64,000 bases of DNA from Ohessyouella blattaphilus (GTDB lineage Bacteria > Bacillota > Clostridia > Lachnospirales > Lachnospiraceae): the NCBI RefSeq assembly GCF_024721265.1, contig NZ_JAMXOC010000015.1, forward strand, positions 1 through 64,000. Direction: 5' to 3'. Under the pieces are notes generated by a model, which searched no databases, was not told where the DNA came from, and saw nothing but the letters and a program-made list of their open reading frames with translations. A program made the position numbers and the translations under genes. Of the stretch, positions 24,452 to 34,883 are shown in pieces; positions within the stretch are counted from its first letter, which is position 1, and each line of letters starts with the position of its first letter.

Positions 24452-25060
24452 TTACTTCTTTTTCTTTTTGCGACTAGCTACTTTTGCGTCGTGATCAAGT
24501 TCTGCTTTTTTCATATCTTGACGAAGGTTAAAGATCCTCTGTTTTATGGATGGGTTTACAGGTTTAAATTCTTTTCCGGTTGATAGCTGCATGAATGGGT
24601 AGAAATCATCTGCAGTGCCGGTGGTAAAAGAAGTTTTTTCAAAAACAAAAATATCACCATTGCCGACATAGAGATAGAAAAGGTCGTTATCGGCATAGAG
24701 TTCTTCGATGGAAAAATACTTGTAAGTGTCCGTATTACCGTCGTCGACAACAAATTGCGAGTGGCCGAAGGTGATGGTAATAGGGGTGTTGTTTCTATAA
24801 TAAGTGTCTCTCGCTAAAAGGTTCCAGTACGTCAAATATGGTCTTCCTAGTGCGATTAAGATAACGAAGATGCCAAACGCCCAGCAGATAGCATAACCAT
24901 AGGTGGGAGCGTTTAAAGCCCGTGGTAAGGTAAATAAGATAAGTGCCAAAATCGAAAAACGAAACATTAAGCGCCGTCCGGTGTTCTTGGCAAGCAGCTT
25001 CGCAAACCCTTTGAGTACATTTTTGGTATGCCCAGTATGCACCTCGTATAATACAGTCAT
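24452..25060 (-). CDS. YcxB-like membrane protein
   Basis: The 202-residue protein has a short N-terminal beta part, two adjacent membrane segments (about residues 32-75), a soluble domain with ITFGHSQFVVDDGNTDTYKYFSIEELY, and a basic C-terminal tail (RKKKKK). This fits the YcxB family, whose function is not known. The ATG at 25060 has GAGGGGG at good spacing; a TTG start 15 bases earlier overlaps that site and is unlikely. Confidence 0.65.
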   Translation of the reverse strand: MTVLYEVHTGHTKNVLKGFAKLLAKNTGRRLMFRFSILALILFTLPRALNAPTYGYAICWAFGIFVILIALGRPYLTYWNLLARDTYYRNNTPITITFGHSQFVVDDGNTDTYKYFSIEELYADNDLFYLYVGNGDIFVFEKTSFTTGTADDFYPFMQLSTGKEFKPVNPSIKQRIFNLRQDMKKAELDHDAKVASRKKKKK

Positions 25061-25199
25061 AATTTTCCCCCTCAATAGCTCGTTCTCATGAATTCATACT
25101 GCTCATAATATTATAAGTTATCTTAAGGGGGTATACAAGCACTCTTTTTGAGCCTGCATGAGGAGCCGAAAAGCGACTTTAAAAAAATGAAAAAAGTGC

Positions 25200-25228
25200 T
25201 TGCAATCACTGTTTCAGTACGATATAAT
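25200..25228 (+). promoter_or_regulatory. promoter of the S10 ribosomal operon
   Basis: TTGCAA at 25200-25205 and TATAAT at 25223-25228 are 17 bases apart, a near-consensus sigma-A promoter. Transcription would begin near 25235, giving a 225-base leader before rpsJ. An inverted repeat CAAGCACT (25136) / AGTGCTTG (25195) touches the -35 box. Confidence 0.85.
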
Positions 25229-25234
25229 AACAAG

Positions 25235-25459
25235 GCTGTGACATGATAGCGTTGAAGCGTGAGGTTGCTACTTATAATAGTAGGTGTTCCGTGGAGCGAA
25301 TGTCAAGTTAGGAAACTGACGACAAGTCACTGTACAAATCAAATGTCCACCGAAGTAGTGGAAACAACGTGTTTGTTACTCACGACACACACGGGAGAGT
25401 GTACAGTCACCGCTTGTCGTACTGATTTTAAAAAGTACGAAAAGGAGGCGACTTTTTTT
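25235..25459 (+). promoter_or_regulatory. structured leader of rpsJ, possible ribosomal-protein autoregulatory RNA
   Basis: No gene is seen. A long-range helix pairs GACAAG (25321-25326) and ACTGTACA (25329-25336) with TGTACAGT (25400-25407) and CTTGTC (25413-25418). Inside it are TCCAC-CGAAGTA-GTGGA (25346-25362) and a GTGT.../...ACAC arm. CTACT/AGTAG forms a small hairpin near 25268-25284. In other bacteria the S10 leader is bound by L4 for feedback control; a similar role is inferred. Confidence 0.6.
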
Positions 25460-25777
25460 ATGGCAAATCAAGTAATGAGAATCACATTGAAGGCGTACGA
25501 TCATCAATTGGTGGATGCGTCCGCAAAGAAGATCATCGAGACTGTAAAGAAGAATGGTGCGAAAGTGAGTGGTCCTGTGCCACTACCTACTAAAAAAGAA
25601 GTAGTTACTATTCTAAGAGCGGTACATAAGTACAAAGACTCTAGAGAGCAGTTCGAGCAAAGAACTCATAAGAGATTGATCGATATTCAGACACCAACAC
25701 AAAAAACGGTTGATTCATTGTCTAGATTAGACATTCCCGCTGGTGTTCACATCGACATCAAAATGAAAAATAAGTAA
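25460..25777 (+). CDS. rpsJ: 30S ribosomal protein S10
   Basis: The 105-residue protein ([25 protein letters not shown] by motif, with [17 protein letters not shown] and [11 protein letters not shown]) is full-length S10, a 30S head protein and NusE antitermination factor. The ATG at 25460 follows AAAGGAGG; longer in-frame starts would run into the leader. It opens the ribosomal superoperon. Confidence 0.97.
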   Translation: MANQVMRITLKAYDHQLVDASAKKIIETVKKNGAKVSGPVPLPTKKEVVTILRAVHKYKDSREQFEQRTHKRLIDIQTPTQKTVDSLSRLDIPAGVHIDIKMKNK

Positions 25778-25784
25778 ACCTAGA

Positions 25785-25863
25785 GTACTTAACGAATGTG
25801 TAACATGAGTTTAGTACGAAGGTTGTTCGAAGGAACTTAGCGAGGTGTTATCGAGCTTAGTGA
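25785..25863 (+). repeat. two copies of a covarying imperfect palindrome between rpsJ and rplC
   Basis: Copy 1 spans 25785-25817 (arms GTACTTAACGAATG and CATGAGTTTAGTAC). Copy 2 spans about 25833-25862 (arms AACTTAGCGAG and CGAGCTTAGT). As RNA both fold with a single U-U mismatch and a tandem G-A/A-G mismatch at identical places. The remaining gap to the rplC ribosome binding site continues with a 22-base tract shared with the rpmJ-rpsM gap. Confidence 0.7.
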
Positions 25864-25937
25864 ATCGAACTTCCTTATCAACTAATGTAGGATGAACGCC
25901 TCGTGCGTTCCGCTGTATATTACAGGAGGTAGTAATA

Positions 25938-26612
25938 ATGAAGAAAGCAATCTTAGCTACAAAAGTCGGAATGACTCAGATTTTTAGCGAAGATGGATCC
26001 ATCACTCCAGTAACCGTACTTCAGGCTGGTCCATGTGTGGTAACACAGATTAAGACGGAAGAAAACGATGGTTACAGTGCAGTTCAAGTTGGATTCGTAG
26101 ATAAGAAAGACAAGTCAGTTAACAAAGACAAAAGCGGTAGTAAAGAAATCGTTCACCGTCACGGAGCTACAAAAGCAGAACAAGGACACTTCAAGAAAGC
26201 TGGCGTAAGCAGCAAGAGATTTGTTAAAGAGTTCAAACTTGAAGGTGAATTTGAATTAGCGCAGGAAATCAAAGCAGATATTTTCGAAGCGGGCGACAAG
26301 ATCGATGCGACGGCGATTTCTAAAGGTAAAGGTTTCCAAGGTGCGATTAAAAGACATAATCAACACAGAGGACCTATGACACATGGTTCTAAGTTCCACC
26401 GTCACGCTGGATCTAATGGTTCTGCATCTGACCCATCTAAAGTATTTAAAGGTAAGAAGATGCCAGGACACATGGGAAGTAAGAGAATTACCATCCAAAA
26501 CTTAGAAGTTGTTCGCGTTGATGCGGAAAATAACTTACTTTTGGTTAAGGGTTCTGTACCAGGACCGAAGAAGTCTCTTGTAACTATTAAAGAAGCGGTT
26601 AAAGGGAACTAG
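25938..26612 (+). CDS. rplC: 50S ribosomal protein L3
   Basis: The 224-residue L3 has [16 protein letters not shown] at the start, [13 protein letters not shown] in the central loop and [17 protein letters not shown]. It is an early assembly protein near the peptidyl transferase centre. Length is within the usual range. AGGAGGT precedes the ATG. Confidence 0.97.
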   Translation: MKKAILATKVGMTQIFSEDGSITPVTVLQAGPCVVTQIKTEENDGYSAVQVGFVDKKDKSVNKDKSGSKEIVHRHGATKAEQGHFKKAGVSSKRFVKEFKLEGEFELAQEIKADIFEAGDKIDATAISKGKGFQGAIKRHNQHRGPMTHGSKFHRHAGSNGSASDPSKVFKGKKMPGHMGSKRITIQNLEVVRVDAENNLLLVKGSVPGPKKSLVTIKEAVKGN

Positions 26613-26641
26613 ATACCATAATAGGAAGGAGGACGTATCAG

Positions 26642-27262
26642 ATGGCTAAAGTATCTGTTTACAATATCGAAGGAAAAGAAGTCGGATCTATGGACTTAAA
26701 CGATGCCATTTTCGGTGTTGAAGTTAATGAACACTTAGTACACATGGCAGTTGTTAACCAACTTGCAAATAATCGTCAAGGAACTCAGAAAGCGAAAACT
26801 CGCGCTGAAGTTCGTGGCGGTGGTAGAAAACCATGGAGACAAAAAGGAACGGGTCATGCAAGACAAGGTTCTACAAGATCTCCTCAATGGACAGGTGGTG
26901 GTGTAGTATTCGCCCCGACTCCAAGAGATTATTCATTTAAGATGAATAAGAAAGAGAAGAGAGCAGCTCTTAAGTCTGCACTTAGCTCAGTAGTAGCTGA
27001 TAACAAGTTCATCGTTATCGATGAAATGAACTTCGGCGAAGCAAAGACCAAAGAATTCAAAAAGATTTTGGATAACTTAGAAGTAAACAAAGCACTTGTT
27101 GTGTTAGAAGACGGAAATGTAAACGCTGAATTATCTGCTAGAAACTTAAGCAAGGTTAAGACGGCTAAGACGAATACAATCAATGTATACGACGTAATGA
27201 AGTACAACACCGTTATCGCGACAAAGGCTGCTGTTGCAAATATTGAGGAGGTGTACGCATAA
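26642..27262 (+). CDS. rplD: 50S ribosomal protein L4
   Basis: The 206-residue L4 shows the tunnel-loop motif [21 protein letters not shown] by position 58-80 and the C-terminal [18 protein letters not shown]. In other bacteria L4 also represses its own operon through the S10 leader. Its stop overlaps the rplW start by one base. Confidence 0.97.
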   Translation: MAKVSVYNIEGKEVGSMDLNDAIFGVEVNEHLVHMAVVNQLANNRQGTQKAKTRAEVRGGGRKPWRQKGTGHARQGSTRSPQWTGGGVVFAPTPRDYSFKMNKKEKRAALKSALSSVVADNKFIVIDEMNFGEAKTKEFKKILDNLEVNKALVVLEDGNVNAELSARNLSKVKTAKTNTINVYDVMKYNTVIATKAAVANIEEVYA

Positions 27263-27567
27263 TGGCTAATTTAAAATATTATGATGTAATCCTTGAACCA
27301 ATCGTAACTGAGAAGAGCATGGAGCTGATGGGCGAAAAGAAATACACATTTATCGTTCATACAGAATCAACAAAATCTCAGATTAAAGAAGCAGTTGAAA
27401 AAATGTTCCCAGGAACAAAGGTAAAGAATGTTAACACTATGAACCAAAACGGTAAGAAGAAAAGAGTTCGTGGTAAGATGGCATACGGAACCACTCCTAA
27501 GACGAAAAAAGCGATTGTTCAGCTAACAGCTGAAAGCAAAGAAATCGAGATTTTCCAGGGGTTATAA
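27262..27567 (+). CDS. rplW: 50S ribosomal protein L23
   Basis: The 101-residue L23 ([14 protein letters not shown], then [18 protein letters not shown]) sits at the exit of the peptide tunnel and docks trigger factor and SRP. Its ATG overlaps the rplD stop, and GAGGAGG lies just upstream. Confidence 0.97.
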   Translation: MANLKYYDVILEPIVTEKSMELMGEKKYTFIVHTESTKSQIKEAVEKMFPGTKVKNVNTMNQNGKKKRVRGKMAYGTTPKTKKAIVQLTAESKEIEIFQGL

Positions 27568-27631
27568 ACTGTAAAATATTCGGTGCAATTCCGTGATAAA
27601 AATAATTAGTAGATTCGAAAGGAGATTCACA

Positions 27632-28474
27632 ATGGGAATCAAAACATATCGCCCATATACGCCTTCTAGAAGACAAATGACCGGATCTGATTTTGCCGAA
27701 GTGACAAAGTCAACTCCAGAGAAGTCTTTACTTGCTCCTAAGAAAAGAAAGGCTGGACGTAACAATCAAGGTAAAATTACCGTTAGACACCGCGGCGGCG
27801 GCGCTAAGAAACAATACAGAATCATCGACTTCAAGAGAAGAAAAGATGGTATTCAAGCAAAAGTAGTTGGGATTGAATATGATCCAAACAGAACAGCTAA
27901 CATCGCACTTATCTGCTACGCAGACGGCGAGAAAGCTTACATCTTAGCTCCAGAAGGACTTAAGGTTGGCAGCAAGCTGATGAATGGACCAGAAGCGGAA
28001 ATCCGTGTTGGAAACTGTTTGCCACTAGCAGACATTCCGGTTGGTACTCAAATTCACAACATCGAAATGTACCCAGGTAAGGGTGGACAGCTTGTACGCT
28101 CTGCTGGTAACTCAGCACAGCTAATGGCGAAAGAAGGAAAGTATGCAACCCTTCGTCTTCCTTCAGGGGAAATGAGAATGGTACCGATCATCTGTAGAGC
28201 AACTATCGGTGAAGTTGGTAATGGCGATCACAGCCTTATTAACATCGGTAAAGCAGGACGTAAACGTCACATGGGATTCAGACCTACCGTTCGTGGTTCT
28301 GTAATGAACCCGAATGACCATCCACACGGTGGTGGTGAAGGTAAGACTGGTATCGGCCGTCCAGGTCCGAGTACTCCTTGGGGTAAACCAGCACTTGGTT
28401 TGAAGACGAGAAAGAAAAACAAAGCTTCTAACAAGATGATTGTCAGAAGAAGAGACGGTAAAAGCGTTAAATAA
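27632..28474 (+). CDS. rplB: 50S ribosomal protein L2
   Basis: The 280-residue L2 carries the conserved [16 protein letters not shown] and [19 protein letters not shown] segments, including the histidine important for peptidyl transfer. The ATG at 27632 has GAAAGGAG upstream and gives the standard [15 protein letters not shown]-terminus. The earlier in-frame start at 27593 is not supported. Confidence 0.97.
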   Translation: MGIKTYRPYTPSRRQMTGSDFAEVTKSTPEKSLLAPKKRKAGRNNQGKITVRHRGGGAKKQYRIIDFKRRKDGIQAKVVGIEYDPNRTANIALICYADGEKAYILAPEGLKVGSKLMNGPEAEIRVGNCLPLADIPVGTQIHNIEMYPGKGGQLVRSAGNSAQLMAKEGKYATLRLPSGEMRMVPIICRATIGEVGNGDHSLINIGKAGRKRHMGFRPTVRGSVMNPNDHPHGGGEGKTGIGRPGPSTPWGKPALGLKTRKKNKASNKMIVRRRDGKSVK

Positions 28475-28498
28475 TAAGTTTTCAAGGAGGAAAAACCT

Positions 28499-28780
28499 AT
28501 GTCACGTTCAGTGAAAAAAGGACCATTTGCAGACACAAGTTTGCTAAAGAAAATTGATGCTATGAACGAAGCCGGCGAAAAAAATGTTGTAAAAACATGG
28601 TCTCGTCGTTCGACAATTTTCCCGACGATGGTTGGACATACAATTGCCGTACATGACGGCAGAAAACACGTGCCTGTATACGTAACCGAAGATATGGTTG
28701 GTCATAAGCTGGGAGAGTTCGTTGCTACCAGAACTTACAGAGGACACGGAAAAGACGATAAAAAATCTAAGTTGAAATAA
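28499..28780 (+). CDS. rpsS: 30S ribosomal protein S19
   Basis: The 93-residue S19 ([34 protein letters not shown]) binds the 30S head near the A-site finger. AAGGAGG precedes the ATG. Gene order rplB-rpsS-rplV is canonical. Confidence 0.97.
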   Translation: MSRSVKKGPFADTSLLKKIDAMNEAGEKNVVKTWSRRSTIFPTMVGHTIAVHDGRKHVPVYVTEDMVGHKLGEFVATRTYRGHGKDDKKSKLK

Positions 28781-28806
28781 ACATTTGTTGAAAGGAGGGT
28801 TCATCC

Positions 28807-29193
28807 ATGGCAAAAGGACATAGATCCCAAATCAAAAGAGAAAGAAATGCGAATAAAGATACCAGACCTTCTGCGAAATTATCTTATGCCAGGGTTTCCG
28901 TACAAAAAGCGTGTTTCGTACTGGATGCCATTAGAGGCAAGGATGTGACAAGCGCTCTTGGGCTACTTACATATAACCCGCGTTACGCTTCAAGCTTAAT
29001 TAAAAAACTGTTAGAGTCAGCAATCGCAAATGCTGAAAATAACAACGGAATGAATAGAGAGAACCTTTACATTGCAGCATGTTATGCAGATAAAGGACCT
29101 ACAATGAAGCGAATCAGACCTAGAGCACAAGGTAGAGCTTACAGAATCGAAAAGAGAATGAGCCACATTACCTTGGTATTGGACGAAAGATAA
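28807..29193 (+). CDS. rplV: 50S ribosomal protein L22
   Basis: The 128-residue L22 has an N-terminal extension rich in lysine and arginine, then the core ([20 protein letters not shown]) and the tunnel hairpin [17 protein letters not shown]. Its loop lines the exit tunnel. AAAGGAGG precedes the ATG. Confidence 0.97.
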   Translation: MAKGHRSQIKRERNANKDTRPSAKLSYARVSVQKACFVLDAIRGKDVTSALGLLTYNPRYASSLIKKLLESAIANAENNNGMNRENLYIAACYADKGPTMKRIRPRAQGRAYRIEKRMSHITLVLDER

Positions 29194-29204
29194 GGAGGAA
29201 GATC

Positions 29205-29861
29205 ATGGGACAAAAAGTTAATCCTCATGGGTTAAGAGTCGGAATTATTAACGACTGGGATTCTAAGTGGTATGCAGAAAAAGATTTTGCTGATAACTTA
29301 GTTGAAGACCATGCTATTAGAAAATATCTGAAGAAAAGATTATTCAGCGCTGGCATCTCTAAGATGGAAATCGAAAGAGCGTCTGACCGCGTGAAAATCA
29401 CGATCTATACTGCTAAACCAGGTGTTGTTATCGGTAAAGGTGGTGCTGAGATCGAAAAAGTTAAAAAAGAATTAGCACAGTTCACAGATAAGAAGTTAGT
29501 TGTGGACATTAAAGAAGTAAAGAGACCGGACAAAGATGCTCAACTTGTTGCTGAGAATATCGCAGCACAGCTTGAAAACCGTATCTCGTTCCGTCGTGCA
29601 ATGAAATCTAGCATGGCAAGAACCATGAAAGCAGGCGCTTACGGAGTTAAGACTTGTGTATCAGGACGTCTTGGCGGTGCTGATATGGCGCGTACAGAGT
29701 TCTATAGCGAGGGTAATATTCCTCTACAGACACTGCGTGCAGACATTGATTATGGATTCGCAGAAGCTGATACTACCTTCGGTAAGGTCGGTGTAAAAGT
29801 ATGGATTTATAAAGGTGAAATTCTTCCGGAAAAAGCGAACAAGGAAGGGAGCGATAAATAA
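29205..29861 (+). CDS. rpsC: 30S ribosomal protein S3
   Basis: The 218-residue S3 has the KH domain motif [17 protein letters not shown] and the C-terminal [18 protein letters not shown] and [12 protein letters not shown]. It lies at the mRNA entry site. Its stop overlaps the rplP start by one base. Confidence 0.97.
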   Translation: MGQKVNPHGLRVGIINDWDSKWYAEKDFADNLVEDHAIRKYLKKRLFSAGISKMEIERASDRVKITIYTAKPGVVIGKGGAEIEKVKKELAQFTDKKLVVDIKEVKRPDKDAQLVAENIAAQLENRISFRRAMKSSMARTMKAGAYGVKTCVSGRLGGADMARTEFYSEGNIPLQTLRADIDYGFAEADTTFGKVGVKVWIYKGEILPEKANKEGSDK

Positions 29862-30298
29862 TGTTAATGCCTAAAAGAGTTAAAAGACGTAAACAATTCC
29901 GTGGCTCCATGAAAGGTAAAGCGACTCGCGGAAATACAATTACTTACGGAGAATATGGTATTGTAGCTGCAGAGCCTTGTTGGATTCGTTCCAACCAAAT
30001 CGAAGCAGCTCGTATCGCAATGACCCGTTACATCAAGCGTGGTGGTCAAGTTTGGATTAAGATTTTCCCAGACAAACCGGTAACGAAAAAACCTGCTGAA
30101 GTTCGTATGGGTAAAGGTAAAGGTTCCCTTGAATTTTGGGTAGCAGTAGTTAAGCCAGGCCGTGTAATGTTTGAAATTGCAGGTGTACCCGAAGAAGTGG
30201 CAAGAGAAGCACTTCGTCTTGCCGTTCACAAGTTACCTTGTAAGTGTAAGATCGTTTCTCGTGCAGATTTAGAAGGCGGTGATAACAGTGAAAATTAA
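29861..30298 (+). CDS. rplP: 50S ribosomal protein L16
   Basis: The 145-residue L16 ([22 protein letters not shown] by motif; [24 protein letters not shown]) contacts the A-site tRNA region. Two ATGs six bases apart are possible starts; the first overlaps the rpsC stop. Confidence 0.97.
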   Translation: MLMPKRVKRRKQFRGSMKGKATRGNTITYGEYGIVAAEPCWIRSNQIEAARIAMTRYIKRGGQVWIKIFPDKPVTKKPAEVRMGKGKGSLEFWVAVVKPGRVMFEIAGVPEEVAREALRLAVHKLPCKCKIVSRADLEGGDNSEN

Positions 30299-30497
30299 TA
30301 CATTTGTTGAAGGTTTAAAAGCAAAAACAGCCGCAGAGCTGAATGAAGAATTAGTAGCTGCAAAGAAAGAGCTTTTCAATTTAAGATTCCAAAACGCAAC
30401 GAATCAGTTAGATAACACTAGTAGAATTAAGGAAGTAAGAAAGAACATTGCCAGAATTCAAACTGTTATTACTGAGAAGTCAAAAGTTGCTGAATAA
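30288..30497 (+). CDS. rpmC: 50S ribosomal protein L29
   Basis: The 69-residue L29 has the signature [20 protein letters not shown] chose GTG at 30288 because AGAAGGCGG lies upstream at normal spacing and gives [13 protein letters not shown] at 30279 lies inside that site. It overlaps the end of rplP. Confidence 0.95.
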   Translation: MKINTFVEGLKAKTAAELNEELVAAKKELFNLRFQNATNQLDNTSRIKEVRKNIARIQTVITEKSKVAE

Positions 30498-30517
30498 TAG
30501 GGAAGGAGCAAAAAACT

Positions 30518-30772
30518 GTGGACAGAAACTTAAGAAAAACCCGAGTTGGGAAAGTTGTTAGTAATAAAATGGATAAAACCATAACAGTTGCTGTTGTAGA
30601 TCACGTTAAGCATCCTCTTTATAAGAAAATCATCAAGAAAACTTATAAATTGAAAGCTCACGATGAAAATAACGATTGCAACATTGGCGATAAAGTTAAA
30701 GTAATGGAAACAAGACCTCTTTCAAAAGATAAGAGATGGAGACTTGTAGAAGTTATGGAAAAAGCAAAATAG
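30518..30772 (+). CDS. rpsQ: 30S ribosomal protein S17
   Basis: The 84-residue S17 OB-fold protein ([38 protein letters not shown] by motif) binds 16S rRNA early in assembly. The start is GTG, preceded by GAAGGAG. Confidence 0.97.
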   Translation: MDRNLRKTRVGKVVSNKMDKTITVAVVDHVKHPLYKKIIKKTYKLKAHDENNDCNIGDKVKVMETRPLSKDKRWRLVEVMEKAK

Positions 30773-30791
30773 TATAAGGAGGGAAACCTGC

Positions 30792-31160
30792 ATGATACAA
30801 CAAGAAAGCAGACTTAGAGTGGCAGACAACACCGGCGCTAAAGAACTACTTTGTATCCGTGTTCTCGGTGGATCAACCAGAAGATATGCCACAATTGGTG
30901 ATGTTATCGTTGCAACTGTTAAAGATGCAACACCAGGCGGCGTTGTTAAAAAAGGTGATGTAGTAAAAGCCGTTGTTGTACGTACAAAATATAGTACTCG
31001 TCGTAAGGACGGATCATATATTAGTTTTGATGAAAATGCTGCTGTAATTTTAAAAGACGATATGACTCCGAGAGGAACCCGTATCTTCGGACCTGTAGCC
31101 AGAGAGCTCCGCGACAAAAGTTTCATGAGAATCGTGTCCTTAGCTCCGGAAGTACTTTAA
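30792..31160 (+). CDS. rplN: 50S ribosomal protein L14
   Basis: The 122-residue L14 ([27 protein letters not shown] by motif, ending [11 protein letters not shown]) is full length. It forms an inter-subunit bridge. AAGGAGG precedes the ATG. Confidence 0.97.
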   Translation: MIQQESRLRVADNTGAKELLCIRVLGGSTRRYATIGDVIVATVKDATPGGVVKKGDVVKAVVVRTKYSTRRKDGSYISFDENAAVILKDDMTPRGTRIFGPVARELRDKSFMRIVSLAPEVL

Positions 31161-31175
31161 GGGAGGTAGCAAGAG

Positions 31176-31487
31176 ATGGCATTACACAAAATCAAAAAAG
31201 GCGATATGGTTAAAATTATCGCTGGTAAAGATAAAGATAAAGAAGGTAAGGTTATCGCCGTTAACACGAAGGACAAGAAAGTAGTTGTCGAAGGCGTTAA
31301 CATGGTTACGAAACACTCTAAACCGAGTGCTCAGAACCAAGCAGGCGGTATCATCAATAAAGAAGCACCAATCGATTCTTCAAACGTTATGTACTTACAT
31401 AAAGGTAAGCCAACGAGAATTGGCGTGAAGATGGATGGTGACAAAAAAGTTCGTTTCGCTAAGGCAACTGGCGATATCATCGACTAA
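31176..31487 (+). CDS. rplX: 50S ribosomal protein L24
   Basis: The 103-residue L24 carries the KOW motif KGDMVKIIAGKDKDKEGKV and GGIINKEAPIDSSNVMYL. It is an assembly initiator for the 50S subunit. AGGGAGG precedes the ATG. Confidence 0.97.
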   Translation: MALHKIKKGDMVKIIAGKDKDKEGKVIAVNTKDKKVVVEGVNMVTKHSKPSAQNQAGGIINKEAPIDSSNVMYLHKGKPTRIGVKMDGDKKVRFAKATGDIID

Positions 31488-31510
31488 TTTGAAGAAAGGA
31501 GATATAGGCT

Positions 31511-32050
31511 TTGAGTAGATTAAAAGAAGAATACCAAAACACCATTGCTGATGCGATGATGAAAAAGTTTGGTTACAAGAATAAAATGGAAATCCCTAAG
31601 CTCGACAAGATTGTCGTAAATATGGGTGTTGGCGAAGCTAAAGATAATGTTAAAGTTCTTGAAACAGCTGTCGCTGATATGGAAAAAATTACCGGCCAAA
31701 AAGCTGTAATCTGTAAAGCAAAGAGATCCGTAGCTAACTTCAAATTAAGAGAAGGTATGCCTATCGGATGTAAAGTTACTTTAAGAGGAGAAAGAATGTA
31801 TGAGTTCTTAGACAGACTTGTAAATCTTGCCCTTCCTCGTGTACGTGACTTTAGAGGTATCAACCCGAACGCTTTCGACGGACGTGGAAACTACTCTTTA
31901 GGTGTTAAAGAGCAACTTATTTTCCCGGAAATCGAATACGATAAAGTAGATAAAGTTCGCGGAATGGATATCATTTTCGTAACAACTGCTAAAACAGACG
32001 AAGAGGCACGTGAATTGTTGACTCAGTTTAACATGCCGTTCACTAAATAA
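31511..32050 (+). CDS. rplE: 50S ribosomal protein L5
   Basis: The 179-residue L5 ([36 protein letters not shown]) binds 5S rRNA and contacts the P-site tRNA. The start is TTG, with GAAAGGAG upstream. Confidence 0.96.
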   Translation: MSRLKEEYQNTIADAMMKKFGYKNKMEIPKLDKIVVNMGVGEAKDNVKVLETAVADMEKITGQKAVICKAKRSVANFKLREGMPIGCKVTLRGERMYEFLDRLVNLALPRVRDFRGINPNAFDGRGNYSLGVKEQLIFPEIEYDKVDKVRGMDIIFVTTAKTDEEARELLTQFNMPFTK

Positions 32051-32061
32051 GGAGGTAAATA

Positions 32062-32247
32062 ATGGCTAAAACAGCAATGAAATTAAAACAACAACGTAAG
32101 CAAAAGTTCTCAACCAGAGAATACAATCGTTGTCGCATCTGTGGTCGTCCACATGCATATTTAAGAAAATATGGAATCTGCCGTATTTGCTTCCGCGAAT
32201 TGGCATACAAAGGACAAATACCGGGCGTTAGAAAAGCCAGCTGGTAA
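32062..32247 (+). CDS. rpsN: 30S ribosomal protein S14, type Z
   Basis: The 61-residue S14 is the short zinc-binding form, with [20 protein letters not shown] supplying two CxxC pairs. This form is typical of Firmicutes. AAGGAGG precedes the ATG. Confidence 0.97.
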   Translation: MAKTAMKLKQQRKQKFSTREYNRCRICGRPHAYLRKYGICRICFRELAYKGQIPGVRKASW

Positions 32248-32268
32248 GATAGGAAGGAGGACATTCAC

Positions 32269-32670
32269 ATGGGTATGAGCGATCCAATTGCAGATATGCT
32301 TACAAGAATTCGTAATGCAAATACTGCTAAACACGATACAGTAGAGATTCCTGCATCTAAGATGAAAGTCGCAATCGCTGACATTTTAGCAAATGAAGGC
32401 TACATCACAAAGTACGAAGTTAAAGAAGATGGCAACTTTAAGAAGATTGTCGTAACTTTAAAGTACGGTGCAGATAAAAATGAAAAAGTAATTACAGGTT
32501 TGAAGAGAATTTCCAAACCAGGACTTCGTGTATATGCGAACAGTACTGAACTTCCTAGAGTATTAGGTGGTCTTGGTACCGCGATTATTTCTACAAATCA
32601 AGGTGTTATCACCGATAAAGAGGCGAGAAATAAAGGCGTAGGCGGAGAGGTTCTTTGCTTTATATGGTAA
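32269..32670 (+). CDS. rpsH: 30S ribosomal protein S8
   Basis: The 133-residue S8 ([42 protein letters not shown] by motif) is full length. S8 represses the spc operon in E. coli. The following gap of 94 bases holds a perfect palindrome CAGGGATATCCCTG near 32725-32738, before the rplF site AAGGAGG. Confidence 0.97.
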   Translation: MGMSDPIADMLTRIRNANTAKHDTVEIPASKMKVAIADILANEGYITKYEVKEDGNFKKIVVTLKYGADKNEKVITGLKRISKPGLRVYANSTELPRVLGGLGTAIISTNQGVITDKEARNKGVGGEVLCFIW

Positions 32671-32764
32671 TTTCCCTGCGGAAAATTATCATAAGGAAAC
32701 ACCATGCAACTGAAAACAGGGATATCCCTGAAAATTTAAGTTAATTTAAGGAGGAACGGTAGTT

Positions 32765-33307
32765 ATGTCACGTATAGGTAGACTGCCAATCCCAATTCCT
32801 GCAGGCGTAACTGTAGATATTGGGTCAAATAATAAAGTGACCGTTAAAGGTCCTAAGGGAGAGCTTGCAAAAGAACTTCCAACAGAGATGGAAATTAAAA
32901 TGGAGGGCGCAGAAGTCCTCGTTACTAGACCAAACGACTTGAAGAAGATGAAGTCTCTTCACGGTTTGACTAGAACTTTAATCAATAACATGGTTGTTGG
33001 TGTAACTGACGGCTATGAAAAAGTATTAGAAGTAAACGGTGTTGGTTACCGTGCAGCTAAGCAGGGCAACAAATTGACACTGAGCCTTGGATACTCTCAT
33101 CCAGTAGAGATGGAAGATCCTGAAGGTGTAGAAACTGTCCTTGAAGGACAAAACAAGATTACTGTAAAAGGTATCGACAAAGAAAAAGTTGGCCAATACG
33201 CAGCTGAGATCAGAGATAAGAGAAGACCGGAACCATACAAAGGTAAAGGTATTAAGTATGCTGATGAAGTTATTAGACGTAAAGTTGGTAAGACTGGTAA
33301 GAAATAA
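32765..33307 (+). CDS. rplF: 50S ribosomal protein L6
   Basis: The 180-residue L6 ([35 protein letters not shown]) is full length and lies near the sarcin-ricin loop. AAGGAGG lies upstream of the ATG. Confidence 0.97.
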   Translation: MSRIGRLPIPIPAGVTVDIGSNNKVTVKGPKGELAKELPTEMEIKMEGAEVLVTRPNDLKKMKSLHGLTRTLINNMVVGVTDGYEKVLEVNGVGYRAAKQGNKLTLSLGYSHPVEMEDPEGVETVLEGQNKITVKGIDKEKVGQYAAEIRDKRRPEPYKGKGIKYADEVIRRKVGKTGKK

Positions 33308-33324
33308 GAAAGGAGAGTGTGACA

Positions 33325-33693
33325 ATGGTTAATAAAAAGAATAGATCAAAAGTACGTGTTGGAAAACATAAGAAAATCCGTAACCGTTTCAGTGGTACTC
33401 CTGAGTGCCCAAGATTAGCTGTATTCAGAAGCAATAGCCACATGTATGCGCAAATCATCGACGATACGGTTGGTAACACTTTAGTATCTGCATCCACTCT
33501 TCAAAAAGATGTGAACGCAAATCTGGATAAGACCAACGACGTTAAAGCAGCCGCTGCCTTAGGGGAAGCGATTGCAAAGAAAGCAGCAGATAAAGGGATT
33601 AAGGATGTAGTCTTTGATCGTGGCGGCTTTATATATCAAGGAAAGATTCAAGCATTAGCTGACGCAGCCAGAGAAGCTGGGCTTAATTTCTAG
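33325..33693 (+). CDS. rplR: 50S ribosomal protein L18
   Basis: The 122-residue L18 (RVRKHKKIR-like basic N-terminus, then [18 protein letters not shown] and [20 protein letters not shown]) binds 5S rRNA. ATG 33325 has AAAGGAG about ten bases upstream; a GTG six bases earlier is less likely. Confidence 0.96.
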   Translation: MVNKKNRSKVRVGKHKKIRNRFSGTPECPRLAVFRSNSHMYAQIIDDTVGNTLVSASTLQKDVNANLDKTNDVKAAAALGEAIAKKAADKGIKDVVFDRGGFIYQGKIQALADAAREAGLNF

Positions 33694-33706
33694 AAGGAGG
33701 ACGATT

Positions 33707-34216
33707 GTGAAACAAGAACGTATTGATGCTAGCCAAATGGAGTTAGCAGAAAAAGTGGTATCAATTAAACGTGTTACCAAAGTTGTTAAAGGTGGTCGTA
33801 ACTTCAGATTTACAGCTCTCGTGGTTGTAGGTGATGGAAATGGCCATGTAGGCGCTGGTCTTGGAAAGGCTACGGAAATTCCGGAAGCTATCCGTAAAGG
33901 AAAAGAAGATGCAGCTAAAAACATGATCACGATAACCTTAGATGACAATGGTAGTATTACCCATGATTTTATCGGTAAATTCGGTGGAGCTTCTGTATTG
34001 CTTAAAAAGGCTCCAGACGGTACTGGTGTTATCGCTGGTGGACCGGCTCGTGCAGTTATTGAGATGGCTGGTATTAAAAACATCCGTACAAAGTCTCTAG
34101 GCTCAAACAACAAACAAAATGTTGTACTTGCAACGATTGAAGGATTGAAGCAAGTAAAGGCCCCGGAAGAAGTTGCAAAACTTCGCGGTAAATCTGTTGA
34201 AGAGATCTTAGGATAG
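33707..34216 (+). CDS. rpsE: 30S ribosomal protein S5
   Basis: The 169-residue S5 ([33 protein letters not shown] by motif) has the double-stranded RNA-binding N-terminal domain and the C-terminal fold. It is involved in decoding accuracy. GTG start with GAAGGAGG upstream. Confidence 0.96.
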   Translation: MKQERIDASQMELAEKVVSIKRVTKVVKGGRNFRFTALVVVGDGNGHVGAGLGKATEIPEAIRKGKEDAAKNMITITLDDNGSITHDFIGKFGGASVLLKKAPDGTGVIAGGPARAVIEMAGIKNIRTKSLGSNNKQNVVLATIEGLKQVKAPEEVAKLRGKSVEEILG

Positions 34217-34229
34217 GGAGGCAGATAAA

Positions 34230-34415
34230 ATGGCAGACAAAAATTTAAAAATTACACTTGTTAAATCGACAATCGGTGCGATTCCAAAGCACAAGTTGAC
34301 TGTCGAAGCGATGGGACTTAAGAAGTTAAACAAGACTGTAGAACTTCCTGATAACGCCGCTACAAGAGGCATGGTTAAACAAGTGCAACATTTAGTGAAA
34401 GTAGAAGAAGCTTAA
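34230..34415 (+). CDS. rpmD: 50S ribosomal protein L30
   Basis: The 61-residue L30 (LKITLVKSTIGAIPKHKLTVEAMGLKKLN by motif) is the short bacterial form. GGGAGG precedes the ATG. Order rpsE-rpmD-rplO is canonical. Confidence 0.96.
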   Translation: MADKNLKITLVKSTIGAIPKHKLTVEAMGLKKLNKTVELPDNAATRGMVKQVQHLVKVEEA

Positions 34416-34439
34416 TATTAGATAGAAGGAGGTGTCACG

Positions 34440-34883
34440 ATGGACTTATCAAGTTTAAGACCAGCAGATGGTGCTAAGCAAAGCAACAACTTCAGAAAAG
34501 GCCGTGGACATGCGTCTGGCAATGGAAAAACTGCTGGTAGAGGACACAAAGGCCAAAAGGCCCGTTCAGGTGGCGGAACCAGACCGGGATTTGAAGGCGG
34601 TCAAATGCCTTTATACAGAAGAATACCAAAGAGAGGTTTTACTTGTAGAAACTCTAAAGAAATCATTGGTATTAACTTAAGCGCCTTAGAAGTTTTCGAT
34701 AATGATGCAGTAGTATCTGTGGATACATTAATCGAAGCCGGAATCGTAAAGAATCCGAAAGATGGTGTAAAAATTCTTGGAAACGGTGAGCTTACGAAGA
34801 AATTAACGGTTCAAGTTAATGCATTCAGTGCGAAAGCAGCAGAAAAAATCGAAGCCCTTGGCGGAAAAGCAGAGGTGATCTAA
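34440..34883 (+). CDS. rplO: 50S ribosomal protein L15
   Basis: The 147-residue L15 has the glycine/arginine-rich N-terminus ([22 protein letters not shown]) and the folded C-terminus. GAAGGAGG lies upstream. The stop codon overlaps the secY start by one base, so synthesis is coupled to the translocase. Confidence 0.97.
   Translation: MDLSSLRPADGAKQSNNFRKGRGHASGNGKTAGRGHKGQKARSGGGTRPGFEGGQMPLYRRIPKRGFTCRNSKEIIGINLSALEVFDNDAVVSVDTLIEAGIVKNPKDGVKILGNGELTKKLTVQVNAFSAKAAEKIEALGGKAEVI

Noticed and set aside
25259-25459. N-terminal extension of S10
   Set aside because: It would translate the structured leader; S10 starts at ATG 25460 with AAAGGAGG and standard length.
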